64,000 nucleotides of DNA, from positions 231,783 to 295,782 of the forward strand of contig SSNP01000297.1 of assembly GCA_006937955.1 (NCBI GenBank). Reading direction: 5' to 3'. Positions 33,277-44,339 of this stretch are shown here, in pieces. The stretch's first letter is position 1; every line of letters starts with the position of its first letter. This stretch comes from Pachypanchax playfairii. Taxonomy: Eukaryota > Chordata > Actinopteri > Cyprinodontiformes > Aplocheilidae. The translations under genes were made by a program, and so were the position numbers. Under the pieces are notes generated by a model. It worked only from the letters and a program-made list of their open reading frames with translations, was not told the origin of the DNA and made no database searches.

Positions 33277-33727
33277 ACCAGCAATTTCATTTCATATCAT
33301 GTGTTTATGTTGTCCTTTACTCATACAGCTCTAGTTAACACAACACTACAATCTGTTTCCTACTTCATTCTAGGTCAGTTGATCACATTAATTATAACGC
33401 TACACTAACATTAAAATTAGTTGTTAATAATTTGAACATTTCTTCACCATTCTTCACAAAGAAAAGAAAGGTGAAGACAGATGAAAAATGGTAAAGAAAT
33501 GTTCAAATGAGTAACAACTAATTTTAATGTTTCTCTACCTTTCTTCAACTTTTTTCACACGCTCTAATACTGATTATATTATATCCAGTATAATATTCCA
33601 GATAAAATACAATTTTCATCAAGTTATATAAAATGACACACAATGAAAATCTCATGACAAGGATGGTGTGGGTGAAAATCGCCTGACGTTAGTGTTCTAG
33701 GGTTAAAAGGTGAATTTTGGCAACCCC

Positions 33728-36674
33728 TTAACTCATTCAGTGCCATTGACGTCTGGTGACAGCTGGTGAAATATTTTTTGGGTGGTGCTGCATAAATCCA
33801 ATTAAGTGACAGTCAATAAAAAATTTGTAAAGATGAGTTAATATAAACCCTGTATTAAAAATACATTTTCAACTTCAGTTAAATATTTAACAAAGACTTT
33901 ATTCAATTGTAAAATTTAAAAAAATAATAACCAGAACAGGTTAATCTAGTCAGCCAGACAGACACATTTTGTGTATTAACATCAAACATTGTATTTTAAG
34001 TAATATTTAATATAATATAAACATTTTAATTGTCCATTTCTGGATAGACCTCCACAGTTGTGTCCAGCATGTCTCAGGAAACCTCCTACTGAGCTGTAGA
34101 AACAGTTCTCCATGCAGCAGGTCACACTGACGAGATGCTGAGCGAAGACAAAAGACTCCTCAATGTGCAGCAGGATGGTGTCACACACCTGGAAAACAGT
34201 TTCTCATTATAATAAAGTTACAGTCATCTACTAGTCATAATTTTAAACTTCCTAACAAATTTTTTTTCTTTACAGACTTCTCTATCACTGGGTTTAACAA
34301 GTTTCCCTTCTGTTTGGTTTTATTCTACCAGAAAACAAAAAGATAACATTACTTACTTTCATTATCACGTGTCTCCTGGTGTTCTCCTCTTTATATTTTC
34401 GGACAGATGATTCATATCCCTCCTCACTCCTGTAACCTTCCAGGCAGGATCAGAGTCGCTTGTTTTAAACAAACCGAATTAGAATAGCTGCGTCCGGCTA
34501 GCTCCGAGTGAAGCCTCTCGCAGACTGCTTTCCTTTCTCATTTACCGACTGTTTGATAGCAGATAATCTCGCGGTACTTTTCACGCTTCAAAAATCGCCC
34601 TTTGTGAAGTTATTTCCTCTGCGTTTATTGGCTAAATTAAGTTCTTCCGTTTGGCAATGCAGATCTGCTATTGGCTAATTCGATCTAAGAGCCCACCTCC
34701 TGAGGGCGCTTTTTCCAGCGCCCCAGAGCTGAACTAGACACATGAGAAGTGGAGAAGCAGGAGGAAATATGTTTTACAAAGCAATTTCTGTCTTTCAGAA
34801 ATTGTTTATACAATCTTCTCAGTATATGAATATACATGAGTGTTTTTAACTCTAAATACATGTAATAAAAAATAAAAAAAAATAATATTTCTTATTTGTT
34901 GCCACATCATGTTTTTGATAAGTAGGGCGGCGCCCTAGCGCCCTCTATTGGCCAGCCGCCACTGGTCTTGACGTCTCTACTAGGGCTGGGAACCTCTGGG
35001 TACCTCATGATACGATACGATTCACGATATAACGATACTGCGATTATCGGTATATTGGACAGGAGGTCAATCTGCGATAATCTATGACATAACTATGGAG
35101 AGAAAAACAAGATATTTCTAAATGAAAAAAACAAAAGTTTATTTTCACTTTCACGGACAATCTGTCAAACTTGTCTTCCTAACACTGACAATATTCCAGT
35201 GCAACATTTCTATAAACAAATCCAAGTGTCTTAACAATAAGCGACACCACACTGAAATAGGAGAAAAAATATCTGAGACAAAAATATCAGCGACAATGGC
35301 TTAAACTTTGTTGTGCATTATAGTACAAAAATAACATAGTGCTTCCCTTTCTTATAATTTATGAAACAAATAATATAATCGATCTGCTGCTTCAAAAGGT
35401 AAATAAAAGAGCCCATTTTCACTCCAGCTTAAATTGGGGACAAATTACGTTCCTTTACACCTCAATACAGAACGCGTAATATTTACTCTGAATACGGGAT
35501 AATTCTGTTTTTTTACAGGACGGTTGGCAACGCTAATGTGAGCTTAAAGTATGTTTGCTTTGAACAGGGAAGCTAATGGGCTGCGTTAGCTGCCGTCTGA
35601 CTGTTGCTACATCATTTCATTCTCTGCCGTGAGCCTCGAAAACCCACCAGGTGTTTATTCTCTAAATGTCTGATCAGATTTGTTGTGTTGAAGCCCTTTA
35701 TTTCGCTTCATCCTCGAGGTATTTTTTGTTGCATGTATTGCAGGATGCAAACTTTACAGATCGTATAAAAGTTCCACTCAGCCGACATGTTTGTTATTGT
35801 GAGTTTGCTGTTGCGTGTGTGAAGGGAAGGAGGGGGAGGGGGACGCTACTCAGCTGGCTGCAGCAGGCTGCAGAGTATGAGATACAGGTGATCAGTACTT
35901 GTAGTGTTTCCGGTGTACTGTGCTTTTGTTTGACAGTTCTTACATATGACAAAGTCCCTAACCAGCTTCGTTCCATCCTCATTGCTGTAAATCCAAAACT
36001 TCTGTTTCTCTCTTGATTCCGCCGTTTTCTCTCCCACCGTGTTGTGTCCGCCTGTCTCCGTATCTGACTTCCGCCCACTTCACCACCGCTCCCGCGAGGA
36101 GCGCCTGGCAGACATACAATGAATTGCTCAACAGGCAATGAACATTGAAATAAGTGTTTATAGCGGCCGTATGTGAAATAAATCGTTTCCTGGCGGGGGC
36201 ATATCGAGAATTGATCGTGACGCAAAATATTGCAATATATCACCATATCAAGATATCGTCACACTCCTAGTCTCAACAGCTTTTATTGGCTTAAATCCCA
36301 CAAAGCATTCTTGGGCAGCTGCTCGCTGAATATGAACTCTTTACAGGCTGTATTTAGTCATATGATCCAGGAGTCACTGATCTGCTTGAAAAACCTATTT
36401 ACACAAAACGCTCTTTCCACTGTTTGTCCTGGAACATGTGTATTTTCATAAAAGTTGCTCTTTTGTACTGCCGATTACTAAATAACAGAAAGAGGTAGAA
36501 AGAATTTTTTTTTTGCTTTTGAAAGAAGAAAGACTAAACTCTGTGCTGATGGTTTCAGGATTCACATAGTCATAGGAGAAAATATTTTGTGGGTCTTCAA
36601 AAATCAGTAAAAATGCAAAATATCTCTGGCACTGAGGGGGATATGAAATCTGAAAGTGGCACTGAATGAGTTAA
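33728..36674. mobile_element. TTAA-flanked DNA transposon hosting a nested hAT element
   Basis: The left end is TTAACTCATTCAGTGCCA (33728 on). The right end is its complement TGGCACTGAATGAGTTAA (to 36674). TTAA at both borders fits piggyBac/Kolobok-type insertion. The interior shows no intact transposase. A hAT element is nested at 34981-36269. Confidence 0.65.
34981..36269 (-). mobile_element. hAT transposon with ZBED-type finger remnant, nested
   Basis: The ends are TAGGGCTGGG... and ...CACACTCCTA, with subterminal CGATAT/ATATCG words. Flanks GTCTCTAC (34973-34980) and GTCTCAAC (36270-36277) make an 8-bp target-site duplication with one mismatch, as expected for hAT. On the minus strand, 36037-35846 encodes FWIYSNEDG...DFVICKNCQTKAQYTGNTTSTDHL, a BED-type zinc finger (C-x2-C, then His). 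The catalytic domain is missing. Confidence 0.78.
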
Positions 36675-36679
36675 TAATT

Positions 36680-38335
36680 TAGGACTATTGCGTTTTTTGT
36701 GTTTTTGTTTAGAAAATGGCTGTAAATTGAAAACATCCTCAGAAAGAACAAAGGGTGCAGGTATGCACATGTTTTTTACGTTTATAATTTTATTACTCTC
36801 AAATATTTTTGCCCTTTTATTTTCACCTGTCCTGTGAATCAGTATAGGAGGGTGCACAGGAAACAACCTAATGCAATAACACCACGTCATGGTCATGATA
36901 CTACCAGGTTACTGCAGGAAAAAAAGATGTATGTCAAAATGACCTGTATGAATATATATTTAAGAATCCTTTAATACATCCCTATATACTGAACATTCCA
37001 GGTAGCTTGAAGCAACACAAAATGCCTAATTAAAACAAGGTGTTTTCATATAAATAACATCAGTTTTGATGAAATGTACATTTTTCCATAAAAAAGAGAA
37101 AAAAGAAATATTGTGCTTTTCTTTCACAAAATTACACAATTTTTGTAGGTTAGATCCTCCTAGCAGGCAGCAGCTTGCCCATGTGCCCCTACTGCCTTGG
37201 ATTTGAATACAGAGCCTCATGTATCCCATCTTTTAAATCTCAGTGTTAATCAAAATGGCTATGAAAGCTCTTCTCTTTTTTCCAAATGTGTTGGTTTATG
37301 GTCCTTCCAGAGTCAATGATTATCATGTAAAAAGACTCATACAGATCAGGCTTATTGATACTAAGGGTGTATGGCCAGGGATATTCCAGTCACTGTAATG
37401 TGTAAGACAAGTAGGTTGGTGAGTTATGCAAGTAAGTCCCTGCTTAAAAGGACAAGCACCAGCTTGTGTTTGTGTATGCATTCACAATTGCTTAGATTAA
37501 GTTTGTTACGACAATTAAACCAAAAATTCCTCCCTTTTTATAGTAGAATGTTTTCCACAGTTTATCATCAAATAAAAAAATACGGTAAGAATTTTATGAA
37601 CAATAAGAACTTAATCAGTACACGTCCACTTGTTTTTATAATGTAGCTGACTGATCTGAAATGTAGTTCATTCTATTTATATTATTTCACATGATCTTTT
37701 AGGTGTGGAAGCAGTGAAGGATTTCTCAGGACTTTATGTTGCAGCATCTCTGAGCCAGATAAATTCTACAGAAGCTATTTCAGCTTAACGTGTCTAATAG
37801 TATTTTCCTTAAGGACATTTCCTAATAACATTATAAGTAGTGGGATATTTTAACTAAAATAATTTTATTTTTTATAGTCTTATTTTTGGACATCAAAAGT
37901 TCAAATTTTCAATCAACTACTTTAGGTTGTTTTTGTCTTTTTATTTATAAGATAATGTATTTGACCACAGTGTTGGACATAAGACTTTAAACTGTTGCAT
38001 CCCGTAAGTATTCCTATCAAAGAAACCATTATACATTTTTGTTTCTGTTCTTTTACAGGGAAGAAAATGTTCATGGTGTTTTAAATGTTTTTTTTTTCAG
38101 TTAAAGATTTAATAAAACAAAAATAATACATAGATCATACTTTAAATTGTGAAAATATACGTTACCTCAAACCTTTTTGTGATCATCTTCTACTCATCAA
38201 ACATTAATATTGTCAAGTGGTTCCCAAACATTTAGTTCTTTTTAATGTTCCACATGTTTCCATCTGTTGTCTAACACTGGATTTCCACATATAAATCTTA
38301 ACGATGAAATTTTGTGGCTAAAGCTTTCCTAATAA
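36680..38335. other. Intergenic, no gene seen
   Basis: AT-rich DNA between the TTAA element and the promoter of Thr-rich gene F. No supported exon was found. Confidence 0.35.
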
Positions 38336-38341
38336 ATGCGA

Positions 38342-38390
38342 TGTCCCAACATGCTAGTGAGTAAAAATCCACCCTGTGACTGTGTATAAA
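38342..38390 (+). promoter_or_regulatory. Promoter block of Thr-rich gene F
   Basis: TGTCCCAACA at 38342-38351 is a one-base variant of the shared block. TATAAA follows at 38385-38390. The spacing is larger than in genes A and B. Confidence 0.45.
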
Positions 38391-38579
38391 AAGCTTCATG
38401 GATCAACACCATCATATTCATCTTGACCTGCCGTGAGACAGATTGTGACAACTAACTGTAAATATTTTTTTACATTTTATCCATATGTTCTGTATGTTTT
38501 CAGTGGTGTTCTGATTCCAGTGATAACATCTTTCAGATCAAGAGTGTATTTTCTAATTTCACAGGAGATCAGTGAAACA

Positions 38580-39184
38580 ATGCTTAAGGTAGTATTTCTG
38601 CTGGGATGCCTCCTCTGCCTGACTCTGGCTGATTTTGTGAGTACAATATTAAGTTTTTTTTAAGTTAAGTTATTAAGTTTATTTACATGAGAAACAATCC
38701 TGACTTGATAAATTAAATCAATAACTAATTTCTCAGTCAAAATTTATAGACTCCTGTGAAACATTGTCCAGAACTGTAAACATATTCTTACACTCATATT
38801 GCTTGTTTTGTAGGAGAATGACTTGGAACTGAAACGGGTGGCACGTTCACGTCGTGGCCCCCATAGGGTGAGTATCTTATTTTAAATTAATGTGATATTC
38901 AAAAAAATTTTCTGCAATATACTGCTAAAAACTCTATTTTGTGTTTGACATGTAATAATGTGTTTCTGATTTTGTTGCAGGGCCCTCATCCTCCTCATCG
39001 TCATCCTGATCACAGCAAAGAGAAGTGTTCTACTACAGCTATGACTACTGCAGCTACCACAACTACTACTACTGCAGCTACTACTACTACAACAGCTCAA
39101 ACTACTACTACTACAGCTCCGACTACCACTACCACAGCTACTACAACAGCTCCGACTACCACTACCGCAGCTACTACTCCTTGA
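38580..39184 (+). CDS. His/Arg- and Thr-rich mucin-like secreted SCPP-type protein, copy F (~104 aa)
   Basis: Coding exons, phase 0: 38580-38636, 38814-38867, 38981-39184. The signal peptide is MLKVVFLLGCLLCLTLADF. Exon 2 differs from the other copies: acidic (ENDLE) then basic (KRVARSRRGPHR), with no SxE site. RSRR fits the R-x-[KR]-R furin consensus. Exon 3 starts with a His-rich piece (GPHPPHRHPDHSKEKC, one Cys) and continues with Thr runs broken by Ala, Gln and Pro (TTTTTAPTTTTTATTTAP) to the stop. Poly(A) AATAAA near 39271. A secreted, O-glycosylated protein is expected. The His-rich head may bind metal ions or mineral; this is inference from composition. Confidence 0.8.
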
Positions 39185-39299
39185 AAGCTCGAAAACCTTT
39201 ATCATGAAAACCACAGTTTAAGTTTCAGTACACATGCTAATCATGTGTTTTTCCACTGTGTTGTTTCTTGAATAAAGCAGAATTGAAACTATGAATTCT

Positions 39300-40655
39300 G
39301 AGTGTGTTTGTTTTTTAAGGGTAACTGCGCCCTTTCAGTTGTCAATGTGCATCCACTAATAACAAATACCAAACGTATCTTGCACCTCAGAGGATAAGTG
39401 TTGTGGATTACTGCTATTTAAGCAGTTTATGAAATTGGGAAGTTGAGTAAAAAAGATTATATATATACGATATATGACAAAACCTGAAAACACTGTTCAT
39501 CAACTCCTTTTATAGAAACCAAATGTGTTTCTCGAGGACCTATTTTCTCTTCCAGACTGTGTTCTATCTAAGAATAAAGGTCAAGGCAGGGACTAAATCT
39601 AGCCAGTTTACATTATAATGATACAATTTGAACATTGTTTCTGAGGGAATATTTTTATTTATAAGACCTGAGGCCATTTGTGGGTTTGCTAAGATTAGCT
39701 GTAGAGGTCATCTTCTACTTGGTTGACTCTAGTGTTAATTTTATCAGCCATTTTTTAATTTAGTCTTAGTTTTAGTCCGACTTCAATCGCACGTGTTAGC
39801 ATTTATCACATTTAGTCAACATTATCCTGTTTTTATTTAGTCTTGTTTTAGCTGACTATGTTGAATATTTTAGTGTTTAATTTAGTCCAAGAAAACATTT
39901 TATTTGTCTAGTTTTAGTCAAAACCTGTCAACATAGTAGTCTAGTTTTGCTAGATGCTAAGGAGCTAATGTAAGCTAGCAGCATTAGTCCCATGTGTTTG
40001 TGCCCTCCGCAGTTTTGAAAGTGAGGTGAATCACTGTTGTGTGAGCAGCGGGGGAGGCAGAGACAGGATTTCACAAAATCAGTAATAGTTTTACAGTTCT
40101 GTCCATTTTACTTATTATCCTGCAGACAAAGAGGCCTTTGTTGATTTACTGACACAAAGTTGCGTTCAGATTATTTTTGTATTCAGTATTTTGTGATCAT
40201 TCAACAGTGCAACACTCGAGAGCTGATCCCTATACAAAAGGTTTTTCCTTATGTCCAATTTCTTTTAGTGTCCCCCTATCTCGATACCATCAAAGATGAG
40301 GAATCATTTGACAGAAACTGCTTTATACTCCTTCTTCTTTGTCTTTGTTTCTTTGTATCAGTTATTTTGAGTTTTAGACAACTGCTCAAAGAAATTCTTT
40401 GTTTCTGACTTCTTAAACAAAGATACAACAGTGGATGCAGACCATTTAAAATTTTTTAAAGTTTACATCAGCTGGATGTTTTTTGAGGACAATGTTTTCA
40501 TTAAGCTTCTTTCCTTTTTGTAATTTTTCATAAAATCAAACCAAAGCAAAAATGAAAAAGGATATTTTTCAGAAACATTGATTTTGACAGAGGAGTCCCA
40601 TGTTTTTGTCTTGTCCAACATTTTTCTGATAATCACCTCCAACATAGAAATTATA
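39300..40655. other. Intergenic with an unclassified TTTAGTC-rich repeat at 39720-39960
   Basis: The part at 39720-39960 repeats words such as TTTAGTC, TAGTTTTAGTC and AGTCAAC in a way typical of degraded fish DNA transposon ends. Nothing else is supported. Confidence 0.35.
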
Positions 40656-40661
40656 CAGATA

Positions 40662-41372
40662 CAGTGGTTGACAGTTAAATGCACAATGCTTACATGCACA
40701 AAACTGCTGGGCAAGTTCCTGTGTCATAAAGAATCCATATGCTTATATGCACAGCTCCGACGGATATATGCACAAAACATTTGGAGGTATCATACATGCA
40801 TCTCACTAAATCTCACTGTTTCTCACTAGTTACTTGACTGTAAACTTCCGCTCGTGTTCTCACACACACTCTCGCTGTTAGGTGTGTGGAACTAAACTGC
40901 TCTGGTGTTTACGCACGCGTGTCTGGCACGTCTGTCTGAAGCTGTCAGAGGGTCGTGAAAAAATAATCACCAACTTCTTCAGTGTGAAATAGTGTCACAT
41001 GTAACATTTGTTCTAGTTTTTATTGCCCGATCATGAGTTCTTAATATCTGATATAGAAAACAATTCTGTTCTGTTACTAACTGTAACTTAATCTGTGTCA
41101 TTACCGTCACGTCAATGCGCACGCGTATCTGGCGCATCTGTTACCAATGTTATATTGGATTCGCTCTACGAGTATATAACTCAGTCTAAGAGTTTTATTC
41201 TCCTAATATATTTTAGTTGCGTTATTACATCATTTCCAATTATCTGTCATTAATACCGAACACTGCTACCCGTGTTTACAGTCCAAATGACCACCGACTA
41301 ATAAATGCACACAACGCTTATATGCACAAAATTGCTGGGCACCGAGGTCGTGCATATAACCGTCAACCACTG
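40662..41372. mobile_element. pogo/Tigger-like non-autonomous transposon with TATATGCAC subterminal repeats
   Basis: The left end CAGTGGTTGACAGTTA and right end TAACCGTCAACCACTG are near-perfect inverted repeats, flanked by TA on both sides. Inside both ends the words TTATATGCAC and CACAAAA-TGCTGGGCA recur. No transposase frame is seen. A TA target site with a CAGTGGTTGAC terminus suits the Tc1/mariner-pogo group. Confidence 0.7.
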
Positions 41373-41379
41373 TATCTTA

Positions 41380-41990
41380 TTAACTGTTTTTAACCCTTCA
41401 AATTTTAATTTTAACTATTAATTCAAGAAGGCAGATATTTGCTTAGGTCTTGACAGAGCTCGGAATAACTGACTTGTTAGTTAGTTAGTTGACTTGAATC
41501 CAAAACTCTTTTGCCAGACTTCCAGTCTCTATAAAGCAACACTTCAAAGGAATTCAGATACATCACTTTAACATTGTGAATATATTGTATATTTCTGGAC
41601 TTTACAGAACACATTCAAAACTGATGTATTTCTCTTTGTTTGTCTCTCATTCTGCATTTGAGTCTCTTTCAACCACTTCCCAATGATCTCTTGTTTGTTT
41701 TCTTAGACACACTCTTAAATCCAAGTAGGCAATCTTGTATTTATGACTCAGTATATTCTTACTCATAACTTTACAACATGCAGTGAGTCAGTTTGCAACT
41801 CCTTATTAATAATGGAACAATATCCAAGTATGACATATCTGGATTAAATATTGCTAGACATTCTCTGCAATAATTAAATATTGTACAGATTAATTAGTTT
41901 TAAACTCCAACAATCACTTAAACACTTAAAAGGATCAGACACTGCCTCCATAATAATAGGTGAATAATATAAAATTATTACCTTCTTCCA
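41380..41990. other. Intergenic, no gene seen
   Basis: AT-rich spacer without a supported feature. Confidence 0.3.
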
Positions 41991-41999
41991 TTCATCTTC

Positions 42000-42600
42000 T
42001 ACCACTGATCTGGATTAGTGGTATCGCAGCAGAAATACCCAGATGACCCTTTGGCCAGCTGTAAGATATCTGTTTATCTAATCCTGGGTCTGCTTGGAGG
42101 TCTCCTAGTGAAAGATGTCTGAAACACCTACAATGGAAGGCATCCAGGGGGCGTATCATACCACCTTAACAGGGTCCTTTCGATGTGGTTGAACTCCTTG
42201 CACTATTGCTAACAGTTTGTCAAGCCACTCTGTGAAGCAAGTTAATTTCAGCCACTTGTAATTGCCATCTCTTTCTTTTGATCATTACCCACAGTTTATG
42301 ACCATAGGTAATGGCTGGAGACCTTGTACGTTCAAAGTACCCCCAAAGAACACAAAGGGATGCAGATCAACCCAGAGTGTTGAGATGCCTTTTGAAAGGA
42401 TGTTCTCAAATTATATATTCAAACATGGTGTTTGACAAACCATGATTGGCACAGAGGTCCAACAACAAAACACCACATGGGTCCAGATGGGGCAGGCCAT
42501 TTCAATCCAGGTCACACTGGGGATAAAAGTCCCCCAGTAGGACAATAAAGTCCCCAGATGCAGCACCTTCCAATACTCCAACTGAGGTCTAGAAGACATC
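42000..42600 (-). mobile_element. Degraded RTE/Rex-like LINE fragments
   Basis: On the minus strand, 42599-42411 encodes an endonuclease-domain-like piece: SRPQLEYWKVLHLG, then PSVTWIEMACPIWTHVVFCC, resembling the GDFN...NGLPDLNPSG region of fish RTE-type LINEs with several lesions. The adjacent 42100-42350 stretch (CACCTTAACAGGGTCCTTTCG, TTTATGACCATAGGTAATGG) matches the wording of a very common dispersed fish repeat of the same kind. Confidence 0.5.
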
Positions 42601-42604
42601 GGAC

Positions 42605-43555
42605 ATAAAAACTAGATTTCTGAATTTTTTTCAAGAAGTTATCCAAAACTGCAAGACAGTAATTATTTGTAATGTTTACATAGGAAAACACTTTAAAATG
42701 TGCAAAAAATTATGTAAGCCACAGTTTCAATTAACTAGCAAACACTTTATTCTTTCACCAGATTATATACTTTTTAATTATAAACAATTACCATAGCAGA
42801 TAAGACCAGAATATGAATATTATTGTATCAGTGGTGTGAAAATGAGGCCTAAAACCTCTTAATATATAATTCCTGGTTATTAATTTTAAATAACTTAATA
42901 TAAAAAATCTGTATAATTAATACAAATCTGTCAATATTCAATTTAATGTTTTACTTTATTTATGAGTGCACCAAAATTAAGTATTGTTATTAGTTATAAA
43001 GAACTAAGGTAAAAAACTTTCCAGAACACAATAGTGTGTAAAATTTAATGACTACAATGGAAGAAGTACACTAGGTCCACCATTTCTAAACAAGATAATT
43101 ATAGTCTTTGGAAAGGATTGAGCAAGTATTGTTTTACAGGTGGAGATAGCTCTAGGCAGAACATATCACTGTTTCGCAAATTTGGAAACTTTCAACAGCA
43201 CATCAATCTTTACTGACTTTGGCTGCTCATAGTTAAAATTCCTCTGAAAATATGAGTTTACTGTGTCATAAACAGGTTCTGGACTACCTTCTAGTTGTTT
43301 AATAGTCAAAATTTGATCAAATAAGCAACATTTCGGATTATAAGGGCATATTTTTGTCTGCTGGGATTATTAACTGGATTTTAAGATTACAAAACACAGC
43401 TTAATCCATTACCAAAACCGTGTTCACACCTTTGTTGGTTTTTCCTGAGGCCGACCACATCGCAACTGGGATGAAGTAACACGTATGAAGTGGAGGTGCA
43501 ATGGCAACTCAGTGAAGCTGTTTAAAAGCTAATTGAGCTTCCTGAGGGAAACATC
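42605..43555. other. Intergenic, no gene seen
   Basis: AT-rich spacer upstream of gene G. No clear TATA box was found for that gene. Confidence 0.3.
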
Positions 43556-43655
43556 CAAAGAGAGAGGAGCTTGATATTTTATTCATTATTAAGCTCTTTA
43601 TTCTGCTGCTGCGACACAAAAACTCTTCTAACTACAAGGAGATTCAAGTAACAGC

Positions 43656-44221
43656 ATGAAGTCCAAGATGACAGCTTGTTTTTTTATGATTCTTCTTTTT
43701 ATCAACTGCTGCACCACTGTGAGTACAGAACTGTCTATCACTGCACAGACTTCTTTATTTGAACTTGTTATGACTTTCAGAAACTCTTCTGTTTAAGTAA
43801 CCAGATTATTCATGTATTGGTTTTGCAGCACTGTCATCATAGAAGGAGCAGTTCTAGCAGTGAATCTGACAGTCATGAGGTAAGAGTTTAATTATTAGCA
43901 ACAAATAGAGTCATTGAAAAAAAAAACATTTAGTAGTTTTTTATACATTTTTTTTACCTCTTTGTGTGCGTGTGTATCTTGCTTCAGAAAAAAAACCCAT
44001 GGCCTCCAATTGATATCTGTCTTCTGCTTCCAATTCTGTGTCAAAAGCCGGTTCCCACTACGGCACCAACAACTACGACAAAGCCTACCACAACAACAAC
44101 AACAACTACGACAAAGCCTACCACAACAACCACAACTACAACTGCAACGACAACCAATCGAGTCACAACACCGAGCCCGCAGCCCCCCCAGACCACTGAA
44201 AATCGAGGAGACAATCGATAA
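43656..44221 (+). CDS. Thr/Lys/Pro-rich mucin-like secreted SCPP-type protein, copy G (~115 aa)
   Basis: Coding exons, phase 0: 43656-43718, 43829-43879, 43988-44221. The signal peptide is MKSKMTACFFMILLFINCCTT, unlike the MLKV type of the other copies. Exon 2 is HCHHRRSSSSSESDSHE: a basic/His head then a serine cluster with SSE and SHE FAM20C-type sites. Exon 3 has a hydrophobic piece with two Cys (IDICLLLPILC), then Thr runs broken by KP (TTTTKPTTTTTTTTTKP), then TPSPQPPQ and a charged end. The layout equals the other Thr-rich genes but sequence similarity is low, so it is a distant member. Poly(A) is not clear. Confidence 0.75.
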
Positions 44222-44339
44222 CGACCAGCAAGGGCAGCCTACATTTCTCTGGATGTGTTGCATTTTTGTGCACTATAAGAACAGTATTTAATCACAGTAA
44301 AACTATGGAAAAACAAATGGTACTTATTGTAAAAATATG

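Noticed and set aside
38882..39214. Ser/Cys-rich frame on the minus strand opposite copy F
   Set aside because: It is the antisense reading of the Thr-coding repeat (ACT/AGC codons read as AGT/GCT); the + strand model has splice sites, a signal peptide and a poly(A) signal.
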